The notes under the pieces: generated by a model
Database searches by the model: none
Seen by the model: the letters and a program-made list of their open reading frames with translations, nothing else
What the model was told of the DNA's origin: nothing
In this document: positions 19,110 through 27,027 of the stretch, piece by piece
Numbering within the stretch: position 1 is the first letter of the stretch
How the letters are laid out: the number at the start of each line of letters is the position of its first letter
Assembly: GCA_040218045.1 (NCBI GenBank)
Contig: JAVJQA010000040.1
Coordinates: 1-64,000 of the forward strand
Length of the DNA: 64,000 bases
Source: Marinoscillum sp040218045
GTDB lineage: Bacteria; Bacteroidota; Bacteroidia; Cytophagales; Cyclobacteriaceae
Direction of reading: 5' to 3'
Program-made: the position numbers and the translations under genes

Positions 19110-20144
19110 ATGGAGGATTTTATCACTCTTGAGATCAGTGAGGATTCGAGTGTTCCAAAGTACAAACAGATTTATCATAGCATAATCAATAAGATTGAAA
19201 CTGGTCATATCAAGTATGGCCAGAAGTTGCCCTCAATTAATAGGTTGAGTTTTGATTACTACCTGGCGCGTGATACGGTGGAGAAGGCATACATTGCCCT
19301 GAAGGATAGAGGGGTAATTGAGTCCGTGAAAGGCAAGGGGTATTATGTGATCAACTCTGCCCCGGATTCGCAAATTAAGGCGCTTGTGCTTTTCAATAAA
19401 CTCAGCAATTACAAGCATGAGATTTTGAATGCCATGATGCAGGAGTTAGGGGACAAGGTTCAAATTGACTTTTTCATTTATCACTGTGATTTTGAGTATT
19501 TCTCAAAGCTTCTGGAGGAGCACCTGGAAGGTTATACATATTTCGTGATCATGCCGCACTTCAATGAGTTTGATATCGTGGCATTCAAGTCCCTGATGAA
19601 AAAGGTCCCTCGCGAAAAGCTTATCATTCTGGACAATCAGATTGAGGGTTTTGACAACTATCACTCGTGTATTTACCAGGACTTCAAAATGGACCTCTAT
19701 GATTCGTTGGTTACTGCGAAAGCAGATCTGGATCACTATGACCGTTTGATTTTGGTTTTTCCACAAAATGATGATTATCCCTATCCAAAGGAAATCATCC
19801 TTGGCTTCCGGCGCTATTGTGGGTTCAACAATGTCAATCACGAAATCATCAACAAGATCACCTCTGACTATGAGATGAAAAAGGGTGCTGCCTACATCGT
19901 AATAGATGAGCATGACCTGGTAAGCTTAATTAAATTACAAAGGTCAGCGGGACTGGAACTCAAAAAGGATATAGGCATTATCTCTTATAATGATACCGCC
20001 CTAAAGGAAGTCCTGGCCAATGGGATTTCGGTAATTTCTACTGATTTCAATAAAATGGGTCAATTGGCAGCTAAGGCCATGTTGGAAAATGAACCTTTGG
20101 AGGTAAAAAATGACTTTGTTTTTGTGAAGCGCAATTCCTTATAA
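19110..20144 (+). CDS. GntR-family regulator with LacI-like sensor domain (rhamnose)
   Basis: A 344-residue protein. The N-terminal ~75 residues are a GntR winged helix (QIYHSIINKIETGHIKYGQK, then ARDTVEKAYIALKDRGVIES). The rest is a periplasmic-binding-like effector domain, ending in IGIISYNDTALKEVLANGI, the LacI-type dimer region. Regulators with this layout control rhamnose or fucose genes in Bacteroidota. It is divergent from the fused aldolase gene across 142 bp, and followed after 76 bp by an SDR and an alcohol dehydrogenase on the same strand, so it probably controls both directions. The inducer is inferred from neighbours. Confidence 0.88.
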   Translation: MEDFITLEISEDSSVPKYKQIYHSIINKIETGHIKYGQKLPSINRLSFDYYLARDTVEKAYIALKDRGVIESVKGKGYYVINSAPDSQIKALVLFNKLSNYKHEILNAMMQELGDKVQIDFFIYHCDFEYFSKLLEEHLEGYTYFVIMPHFNEFDIVAFKSLMKKVPREKLIILDNQIEGFDNYHSCIYQDFKMDLYDSLVTAKADLDHYDRLILVFPQNDDYPYPKEIILGFRRYCGFNNVNHEIINKITSDYEMKKGAAYIVIDEHDLVSLIKLQRSAGLELKKDIGIISYNDTALKEVLANGISVISTDFNKMGQLAAKAMLENEPLEVKNDFVFVKRNSL

Positions 20145-20220
20145 TCAGGAAAGAACAGGATGCGATTCACTCCATATTCTTTCAATTTTCCACTTCTAAA
20201 CTTCTAACTTCGGCAGCCAT

Positions 20221-21015
20221 ATGGATATTAATTTGAAAGGGAAGGTAGTTGTCATCTCCGGTGGTGCCGGAATAGTCGGCAGTATTGGGGAAACAATGGT
20301 AAAGGCACTGGCAGCAGAAGGAGCTATCCCGGCCATTGTAGACCGCAATGATCGTGGCTTTGACTATGTTAAAGCACTTCAGAGTGAAGGTATAGATGCC
20401 ACTTTCGTGAAAACGGATGTCACCAAGCCAGACCAGCTGGAACAGGCGGTGGATCAAATCAGCAAAAAGTATGGCCACATAGATGCATTGATCAACAATG
20501 TGGGCGTGAATGATGGAGTCGGTTTGGATGCTTCTTATGAGGAGTTTCTGGCCTCACTTCATTTGAACCTGATCAGTTATTTTCTCCTCACTAAATATTG
20601 CCTTCCTTATCTGAGAAAATCCAAAGGAACGATCTTAAATATCGGATCCAAAGTAGCAGTGACCGGGCAGGGAAACACGTCTGGCTATGCTGCTTCTAAA
20701 GGTGGAGTGCTGGCACTGACCAGGGAATGGGCTGTGGATTTGCTCAAAGATGGCATTCGTGTCAACGCAATAGTAATCGCTGAGAGCTGGACGCCCGCTT
20801 ATGACAACTGGCTGAAAACACTGGAAAACGGAGCGGAGAAGTTGAAGAGCATTGTTGACAATATTCCTTTCGGTAAACGAATGACCACTCCGGAAGAGAT
20901 AGCTAACATGGCTTTGTTTGTTATCTCTGACAAATCCAGCCACACTACAGGCCAGCAAATATTTGTGGATGGGGGCTATGTGCACCTAGACCGAGCACTA
21001 GGCGGTCAATCCTAA
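20221..21015 (+). CDS. SDR oxidoreductase, sugar dehydrogenase type (paralogue of 10562-11344)
   Basis: A 264-residue short-chain dehydrogenase with ISGGAGIVGSIGETMV at the cofactor site, LINNVGVNDGVGL, catalytic Ser in ILNIGSKVAVTGQGN and YAASKG. Two bases differ from typical motifs: N-N-A-G is N-N-V-G, and the glycine loop is longer by two residues than in its paralogue. It is closely related to the probable L-fucose dehydrogenase of the first operon, including the ending DGGYVHLDRAL. Its place after the rhamnose regulator and before an alcohol dehydrogenase suggests a second deoxy-sugar or polyol oxidation, but the substrate is unknown. Confidence 0.82.
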   Translation: MDINLKGKVVVISGGAGIVGSIGETMVKALAAEGAIPAIVDRNDRGFDYVKALQSEGIDATFVKTDVTKPDQLEQAVDQISKKYGHIDALINNVGVNDGVGLDASYEEFLASLHLNLISYFLLTKYCLPYLRKSKGTILNIGSKVAVTGQGNTSGYAASKGGVLALTREWAVDLLKDGIRVNAIVIAESWTPAYDNWLKTLENGAEKLKSIVDNIPFGKRMTTPEEIANMALFVISDKSSHTTGQQIFVDGGYVHLDRALGGQS

Positions 21016-21027
21016 TTCAAAAAACGA

Positions 21028-22053
21028 ATGATGAAACGATTAATATTAAACACACCCGGAGATCTACAACTCATAGAGGTAGAAAAGGACGAGCATTTGG
21101 AACAGGACCAAGCTTTGGTCAAAGTGCACAGGGTAGGTGTTTGTGGTACAGATATTCATGCCTTTGGTGGCAACCAACCTTTTTTCAGTTACCCCAGGGT
21201 GCTGGGGCATGAGCTGGGGCTTGAAGTAATTAAAGTAGGTGCGGGAGTAACCAATGTGAAAGTTGGAGACAAGTGTTCGCTGGAGCCTTACTTTAATACT
21301 CAAGAAGGACAGGCGGTGAGAAATGGTAAACCCAACTGTGGAGAATATATCTCTGTGTTTGGCGTACATGCCGATGGCGGCATGCAGGAATTTGCTAAGG
21401 TGCCTGCAAGATATTTACATTCCTCTGCCAAGCTTAGTTATGACCAGCTGGCTTTGGTGGAAACCCTGGCCATTGGCTATCACGCGGTGCAGCGTGCTGA
21501 TACAAAGAGGTCTGATAAAGTTTTGGTGATAGGCGCAGGGCCAATAGGGCTGGCGACCATGCAGTTTACCAAAGTGCTTGGTGCGCAGACAGTGGTAATG
21601 GATGTCAACCAGGACCGACTGGATTTTTGCGTGGATAAAATGGGCGTGGACGGGACTATCAATGTGCTGAAGGAACAACCGGAAGAAAGATTGAAGACGC
21701 TTTTTGATGGAGACTTGCCAACTATCGTGTTTGACGCTACCGGCAATCCTAAGTCCATGATGAGCGCATTCCAATATCCATCCCATGGCGGTAAGTTGGT
21801 GTTCATTGGTCTGTTTCAGGGGGATGTTAATTTCCACGATCCTTTGTTTCACAAGAAGGAATTGACCTTATATGCCAGCCGCAATGCCATGAGCGTAGAC
21901 TTTGATGAAATCATCAAGCTGATAGAAGATGGAAAAGTAGATACCAACCCATGGATCACGCATAGAGCACCTATGGACCAGGTGCCTGAGGTTTTTGCAA
22001 GCTGGACAAAGCCAGAAACCAAAGTGATCAAAGCGATGATAGAGGTGAGCTAG
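21028..22053 (+). CDS. Zinc-type (MDR) alcohol dehydrogenase lacking most structural-zinc cysteines
   Basis: A 341-residue medium-chain dehydrogenase. The catalytic zinc site is intact: GVCGTDIHAFGGNQPFF followed by VLGHELG. The cofactor site GAGPIGLATMQF is near residue 170. The loop that normally holds four Cys for the structural zinc reads YFNTQEGQAVRNGKPNCGEY, with only one Cys, so that metal site is lost. Such loss is known in some sugar and L-galactonate/sorbitol-type dehydrogenases. Co-directional with the SDR 12 bp upstream; probably oxidises a sugar alcohol or sugar acid in the rhamnose/fucose context. Followed at once by a three-hairpin repeat. Confidence 0.83.
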   Translation: MMKRLILNTPGDLQLIEVEKDEHLEQDQALVKVHRVGVCGTDIHAFGGNQPFFSYPRVLGHELGLEVIKVGAGVTNVKVGDKCSLEPYFNTQEGQAVRNGKPNCGEYISVFGVHADGGMQEFAKVPARYLHSSAKLSYDQLALVETLAIGYHAVQRADTKRSDKVLVIGAGPIGLATMQFTKVLGAQTVVMDVNQDRLDFCVDKMGVDGTINVLKEQPEERLKTLFDGDLPTIVFDATGNPKSMMSAFQYPSHGGKLVFIGLFQGDVNFHDPLFHKKELTLYASRNAMSVDFDEIIKLIEDGKVDTNPWITHRAPMDQVPEVFASWTKPETKVIKAMIEVS

Positions 22054-22061
22054 TTGCCTCT

Positions 22062-22147
22062 AGCTTCAGTTTGCGACTGAAGCTGAATCATGAAGCGGAA
22101 GTTTAGAAACTTCCGGCTATTCGTGGATTCAGTTGGAAACTGAATCC
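22062..22147 (+). repeat. Three-hairpin interspersed repeat, copy 1
   Basis: Three palindromes in a row: AGCTTCAGT/ACTGAAGCT (22062-22084), CGGAAGTTT/AAACTTCCG (22096-22115) and GGATTCAGTT/AACTGAATCC (22125-22147). The same ordered set occurs at 30672-30759 and, inverted, at 43589-43674. Each copy begins within about 20 bp of a stop codon. This is a BIME-like composite repeat. Confidence 0.88.
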
Positions 22148-22261
22148 AGTTGTGCAGTTATAATTGCTACCTATAGCATGCTTCATTGCAATCAAAGTTA
22201 AAAGATACGGCGATAAATTGTCGAGCTAAGGGTACTACAAAGATGCTCGCTTGAACCTTTT

Positions 22262-22492
22262 GGTGACTCGAGTGAGTAAAAAGGTGACTCGAGTCGCCAA
22301 AAAGGGAACTCGGGTCGGTAAATAGGTGACTTGAGTCAGTAATTATCCGACTCCACTCCCCAAAAAGCCGACTCCAGTCAGTAAGAAGGCGACTCGTGTC
22401 GGCAAAAAGGTAACAGCAGTCACCTCTGAAGTGGGAGGGGGTACTTCCGAAGTGGGAGGGGGTACTTCCGAAGTGGGTGGGGGTACTAAATA
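22262..22492. repeat. Eleven-unit 21-bp tandem array (possible decayed heptapeptide repeat)
   Basis: Eleven successive units of exactly 21 bp run from 22262 to 22492. Units 1-8 follow the pattern GGTGACTCGAGTCGGTAAAAA with many changes; units 9-11 are near-identical AGTGGGAGGGGGTACTTCCGA. Period 21 is seven codons. Read in the frame starting at 22263 it gives VTRVSKK, VTRVAKK, GTRVGK and then VGGGTSE repeats, interrupted by three stop codons, and then runs on as VTKAENDWLK before a stop. The constant period despite divergence looks like former coding sequence, but it may be a non-coding minisatellite. The surrounding gap (22054-22819) holds no intact gene. Confidence 0.8.
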
Positions 22493-22601
22493 GGTGACCA
22501 AAGCAGAAAACGATTGGTTAAAAACTGTGGGGTTTGGAATGTTTGTGAAAAAGATTATCGTTGAGGTAATTTCAATGGAGTAATTGGTGTAAAAAGTGGG
22601 A

Positions 22602-22666
22602 AAGCAAGCACATTACGCATTTATGTCGGCTATGTGCGGTTGCCAAAATGCGTAATGTGCTTGCTT
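22602..22666. repeat. Long perfect inverted repeat (21-bp arms)
   Basis: The arm AAGCAAGCACATTACGCATT plus one more T (22602-22622) is repeated in perfect reverse complement at 22646-22666, separated by 23 bases. The stem is far longer than needed for a terminator and has no T-run. It lies 150 bp after the 21-bp array, in a gene-free stretch. Confidence 0.85.
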
Positions 22667-22819
22667 AGCGTTGGTGGAGATACCTTATTGGCATGTAGCT
22701 TTTCCGGCCCACCATAAGACAAAACTGAATTGGGAATCCTATTCTAGGGAAGTCAAGCAGCTAATTTGGTCTTATATGAAATATCTGTAGATAGGCTTAA
22801 ATGCAATCAAACTAGTTTC

Positions 22820-25090
22820 TTATAGCCTCATTAAATCTTCCCCCTCTAAACCAGTTATAAACGGCTGATTGTAAAGCCTTTTACCTGTTGACTTGTAGAG
22901 CGCATTGGCCAGAGCTGCAAAGATTGGTGGGAAAAGTGGCTCGCCAAGACCTGTGGGGTCATGTTCATTTTTCACAAAGTGAACATCAATTTTCTTTGGC
23001 GCCTCTGGCATACGGATCATTCTATAAGTATTGAAGTTATTCTTCTGAGGAACACCATCCTGGAAGTTCAACTCCCCGTAGAAGGCATTACCTATGCCAT
23101 CCACTATTGCGCCTTCACCCATGTTGGCCGCAGCATCCGGATTGACGACAATACCACAATCTACGGCTGCATAGACATTTTCCACCACAGGCTTATCATT
23201 TACCATCTTAATATCCAACACCTCAGCCACATAAGAATTGTGGCAGAAATAGGCAGACACTCCCCGATTAACATCGGATTGGAGTGTATCCCATTGCGAT
23301 TTTTCACGTACCAATTTCAGCACCCCCGCATATCGTTCAGGATCATAGTCATTCCTTTCACCAACAGGATTTTTTATGGCCCGGCCTAACAGTTCCAATC
23401 GGAAATCAATGGGGTCTTTTCCCATTTCCTCTGCAAGTTCATCTAAAAATGACTGTTCCGCTCCGGCAATGAAATTAGAACTAGGCGCCCTGAATGCCCC
23501 AACGGTAATATTGGAAGGAATTTCCCAGCTTTCGGCTAGGTAGTTTTCAATTGCCCCTGCTGGAAACCTATTAGGATGAATCGGAGTTTCGGGAATTCCA
23601 CCGGCTTTGACATGGAAAGCCAACAAATTATTGTTTTCATCCAAGGCGGCGCGGTAAGTAGCGGAATAGGTTGGCCTATAAACGCCGGAGGTCATATCGT
23701 CCTCACGGGTATACACCATCATGATAGGGGCTTTTGCTTTTTGGGAAATCAGGGCTGCTTCCACCAATTGGTGACTATAAGCTCTCCGTCCAAAGCCTCC
23801 TCCCATTCTGGCAAGGTTGATCTGGATTTTTTCTTTGGGCAACCCAAGACTATCAGAAAGTGTATCACTGATGGGGTCTGGCCATTGGGTGGCACCATAA
23901 AGTACGGCCTGATCTGCTGTGACATGGGCGAAGCAATTGGCTGGTTCCATGGTGTTATGGGCAAGGAAAGGAGCGGTGTAAGTTCTTTCCAATACTTTTG
24001 CTGCTGTTTTGAATGCCTTCTCAGGATCACCGTCTTTTCTAAGAATTCTCCCAGGTTTTCTAGTAGAATCAGCCATTTTTGTCCGATGAATAGCTGTACT
24101 TTCAAGGCCTTCAGGAACGGTGGCCTGGAAGGGATCTCCCCCTCCAAAACCTGTCTTCATAAAGGTAGATTCAGCTGCGTTTTCCCATTCGACATTTACT
24201 GATTTTTTTGCCTGTAATACTTCCCAGGTGGAATTACCCACTACAGCTATCAATTCGGGAAAAGTAGCCGTATCAAAAAAGCTTCTGACGTATGAGTTGT
24301 TAAATATGTTGACAACAAACACTTCCTGAATTCCCGGCATCTTAAGCGCAATGGTGGCATCAAAAGACTTCAATTTCATGCCAAATGCAGGGGGATGGAT
24401 GATGGAGGCATATTTCATACCTTCCACTTTATGATCAATTCCGAAAAGTGGCTTTCCTGTAATGATCTTTTTAAGGTCTACATTTCTTTTGGACGAACCG
24501 ACGATTTTAAAGTCCTGCTTTTCTTTCAGTTTGATGTCCTCTGGAACCGGAAGTTTGGCTGCAAGGGAAGCCATTTCACCATAGCCTGCTTTTTTACCAC
24601 TGGCTTTGTGCATTAGGACTCCATTTTCGGTGGTGATTTCGTCAGTACTAACTTTCCAAGTCTGTGCTGCAGCATTTACGAGCATCTGACGGGCAGTGGC
24701 ACCTACGGTTCGTAGTGGAATCCATCCCTGACGAATGGACTGGCTTCCTCCGGCAAATTGTCTTTCAAATCTCCGTGGCGCAAAATTTCCCTGCTCGACC
24801 ATAACCATGTTCCAATCCACATCCAGCTCTTCGGCTAATATCATAGGCAAAGAGGTTTGTACATTTTGCCCAAATTCAGGAGATGAGTTGAATAGCGTCA
24901 CTGCACCATTTTCGCCTATTTTGATGTAACTGTTAAGCTCAAACCATTCTTTCGGTAGCGCTAAAACCTCCTCCTCATTGGTAGGTTTACAACCTGCCAG
25001 CCAGCTAAAGCTCAGTATCATTCCACCACCTGCCAAGGCAGATGCTTTTAAGAATGATCTTCTGTTTATTCTTGTTTTTACAATGGTCAT
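22820..25090 (-). CDS. Molybdenum hydroxylase large subunit (isoquinoline 1-oxidoreductase beta type)
   Basis: A 756-residue xanthine-oxidase-family subunit of the two-gene IorAB/aldehyde dehydrogenase type. The N terminus has a Tat signal (NRRSFLKASALAGGGMILSF) that runs into SWLAGC, a possible lipobox, so it is exported folded with its cofactor. Molybdopterin-binding blocks are visible: GGGFGRRAYSHQLVEAALI, VGAFRAPSSNFIAGAEQS and the C-terminal GLGEPLFPPIFAALANALY. It is paired with the 2Fe-2S subunit 17 bp upstream. The substrate is likely a small aldehyde or N-heterocycle and cannot be predicted. No cytochrome partner or cofactor-insertion gene is adjacent. Confidence 0.92.
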   Translation of the reverse strand: MTIVKTRINRRSFLKASALAGGGMILSFSWLAGCKPTNEEEVLALPKEWFELNSYIKIGENGAVTLFNSSPEFGQNVQTSLPMILAEELDVDWNMVMVEQGNFAPRRFERQFAGGSQSIRQGWIPLRTVGATARQMLVNAAAQTWKVSTDEITTENGVLMHKASGKKAGYGEMASLAAKLPVPEDIKLKEKQDFKIVGSSKRNVDLKKIITGKPLFGIDHKVEGMKYASIIHPPAFGMKLKSFDATIALKMPGIQEVFVVNIFNNSYVRSFFDTATFPELIAVVGNSTWEVLQAKKSVNVEWENAAESTFMKTGFGGGDPFQATVPEGLESTAIHRTKMADSTRKPGRILRKDGDPEKAFKTAAKVLERTYTAPFLAHNTMEPANCFAHVTADQAVLYGATQWPDPISDTLSDSLGLPKEKIQINLARMGGGFGRRAYSHQLVEAALISQKAKAPIMMVYTREDDMTSGVYRPTYSATYRAALDENNNLLAFHVKAGGIPETPIHPNRFPAGAIENYLAESWEIPSNITVGAFRAPSSNFIAGAEQSFLDELAEEMGKDPIDFRLELLGRAIKNPVGERNDYDPERYAGVLKLVREKSQWDTLQSDVNRGVSAYFCHNSYVAEVLDIKMVNDKPVVENVYAAVDCGIVVNPDAAANMGEGAIVDGIGNAFYGELNFQDGVPQKNNFNTYRMIRMPEAPKKIDVHFVKNEHDPTGLGEPLFPPIFAALANALYKSTGKRLYNQPFITGLEGEDLMRL

Positions 25091-25107
25091 GGTCTAAAGT
25101 CTTTTGG

Positions 25108-25563
25108 TTAAGAATTGGCGGCAGTCCTTATCGCTTTTTTGATGCGGACATAAGTCCCGCAGCGACAGATATTCCCTCTCATGGCAGCGTCTATATCGGT
25201 ATCACTTGGGCTGGGGTTTTTACTTAAAAGCGCCGCAGCGGACATAATCTGTCCGGCCTGACAATAGCCACATTGTGGCACATCATGTTCCATCCATGCT
25301 TTTTGAATAGGGTGATCTCCGTCTTCAGACAAGCCTTCTATTGTTAGGACCTGTTTGTCATCTACTACACTGACCGGATAGGAGCAGGACCTTAACGCCA
25401 CACCATCTATATGAACAGTGCAGGCGCCGCATTGTGCTATACCGCATCCAAATTTGGTACCTACGAGATTTAAGTGATCTCTCAGCACCCACAAGAGTGG
25501 TGTGTTGGGGTCAACGTCTACTTGTAGTGATTTCCCGTTGATATTTAAACTATACTTTGCCAT
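25108..25563 (-). CDS. (2Fe-2S) subunit of the molybdenum hydroxylase
   Basis: A 151-residue iron-sulphur subunit. The plant-ferredoxin cluster is bound by the Cys residues in KFGCGIAQCGACTVHIDG plus a later Cys (LRSCSYPV); the second cluster is bound in PQCGYCQAGQIMSAAALL and GNICRCGTYVRI. All eight ligands are present. It has no Tat signal of its own and would travel with the large subunit. First gene of the pair. Confidence 0.94.
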   Translation of the reverse strand: MAKYSLNINGKSLQVDVDPNTPLLWVLRDHLNLVGTKFGCGIAQCGACTVHIDGVALRSCSYPVSVVDDKQVLTIEGLSEDGDHPIQKAWMEHDVPQCGYCQAGQIMSAAALLSKNPSPSDTDIDAAMRGNICRCGTYVRIKKAIRTAANS

Positions 25564-25610
25564 AAGTCATGCATTTAATTCTATGTTAATGCTTATTTCA
25601 AATTCCTTTC

Positions 25611-26501
25611 CTATTTTAAATTCTCAGAGAGAAACCCCATCACTTTCGTTCTGATTTCTTCCACGTCAAACATAGAACCGAAATGGGGAGCATCTTTGAC
25701 GATTATCAACTCACTCGGCACACCTTTTACATTTAACCAGGAATGCAACAGGTGGGACTGCCTGGGGGAAACCAGATCATCTTTTTCCCCATGTATTATC
25801 AGGAATGGAGGGTCGTTTTCATCTACAAAACTTACCGGACTGGCATTTTTTGCCAAATCAGGTCTATCCAATGGAGCCGCACCGATCAGGATTCCTTCCG
25901 GGGACTTGGCATCATCGGCACCGGGAAATAAAGTCAAATCTGCTGGTCCGTAGAAATCCACCACCCCTTTGGGTTTAAAGTCCCTGTTGCTACCTGGTAA
26001 AAAAAAGGCTTCCACATCATTGTTTTTTGCCAAACCAACCATGGATGCTAAATGTCCCCCGGCAGAAAAACCCATGATCACCATTCGCTCTATATCTAAA
26101 TGGTATTTGTCGGCATTATCTGCCAAAAAGGAAATGGCAGCATTACAGTCAAGTATTTGCGCAGGAAAAACCGCCTCGGTACTGAACCGATAATCAATAG
26201 ATACCAATGCAAAGCCGCTCTCCAGGATTTCCGAAACGGTAGATTTCATATAACCCATATCGGCATATTTATCATTGCTCAGCCATCCGCCACCATGGAT
26301 TAATACCACCATGGGAATTTTACCCTTACTATTTTTCGGTAGGTAAATATCCAGGAGGTGCTTTTCATGCGTATCGTTCAGATAGGGAATATTGCCATGA
26401 AGCACAGTTCCTTCCGGGAAAAGATTTATAACTCGATTGCTTTGGGCAAAGCCAGATATTGAAAAAAGAACAAAAAGAAGGGCCAAGACGTGTTTTTTCA
26501 T
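25611..26501 (-). CDS. Secreted alpha/beta hydrolase (BD-FAE-type esterase)
   Basis: A 296-residue esterase with a signal peptide (MKKHVLALLFVLFSISGFAQ). The oxyanion motif is VLIHGGGWLS, the nucleophile Ser is in MGFSAGGHLAS, the acid lies in IHGEKDDLVSP and the His in DAPHFGSMF. This pattern matches acetyl/feruloyl-type esterases of polysaccharide degraders. It is 48 bp from the iron-sulphur gene and on the same strand as the whole 22.8-29.2 kb set. Deacetylation of pectin or hemicellulose is plausible but unproven. Confidence 0.88.
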   Translation of the reverse strand: MKKHVLALLFVLFSISGFAQSNRVINLFPEGTVLHGNIPYLNDTHEKHLLDIYLPKNSKGKIPMVVLIHGGGWLSNDKYADMGYMKSTVSEILESGFALVSIDYRFSTEAVFPAQILDCNAAISFLADNADKYHLDIERMVIMGFSAGGHLASMVGLAKNNDVEAFFLPGSNRDFKPKGVVDFYGPADLTLFPGADDAKSPEGILIGAAPLDRPDLAKNASPVSFVDENDPPFLIIHGEKDDLVSPRQSHLLHSWLNVKGVPSELIIVKDAPHFGSMFDVEEIRTKVMGFLSENLK

Positions 26502-26531
26502 GTTTTATAGGTTTTTTGGATCATTAGCTTT

Positions 26532-27020
26532 TTATTCCATTTCAAAAGTAACAGTCACATTACCTGTTCCCAAAGCATTTCTTAACCCTGTAGGATCATC
26601 TATTTTTCCCATTCGGGTATAGCTGAAAGAAGTATTCAAGTCCTCATAAAAAAGCACAACTGTATTTGAACCGTAAAGCATCAGGTCTCCGCTTTTTATC
26701 ATCCTGGGATTGGATGAATTGGTTGGAAGACTGTTTGGCATATCATAGTATTTTTCATTGCCGTTCAACTCAGTCATATTAAGGGTTAAAGGCAACATCT
26801 CACTAAATGCTTTTGCCGAATTATTGTCCAAAAGGGTAGCCGTAAAGGTTTGTGAATTGATCATGATTTTGATTTTTCCATTTGCCATTATTGTATCATT
26901 TTCTGTGTTAATCTGATCATCTTCTATGTTAATCTGGTCATCTTCTTTGCTACAAGAGGATGCACTACCTATGAGTATTAACATAAAAGCCAAAATCATT
27001 AATAACGAATGTTTCATCAC
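26532..27020 (-). CDS. Cyclophilin-like-fold lipoprotein
   Basis: A 162-residue protein with a lipoprotein signal (LILIGSASSC). Residues ~50-162 match the bacterial cyclophilin-like domain: IKIMINSQTFTATLLDNNSA, MTELNGNEKYYDMP, IKSGDLMLYGSNTVVLFYED and TRMGKIDDPTGL. This family lacks proven prolyl isomerase activity. Just after the lipobox there is a short internal repeat (DDQIN twice) that acts as a linker. It is part of the set divergent from the AraC gene. Confidence 0.85.
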   Translation of the reverse strand: MMKHSLLMILAFMLILIGSASSCSKEDDQINIEDDQINTENDTIMANGKIKIMINSQTFTATLLDNNSAKAFSEMLPLTLNMTELNGNEKYYDMPNSLPTNSSNPRMIKSGDLMLYGSNTVVLFYEDLNTSFSYTRMGKIDDPTGLRNALGTGNVTVTFEME

Positions 27021-27027
27021 TGTATGG

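Noticed and set aside
22262..22492. Possible CRISPR array
   Set aside because: Units are contiguous 21-mers without spacers, and no cas gene is in the window.
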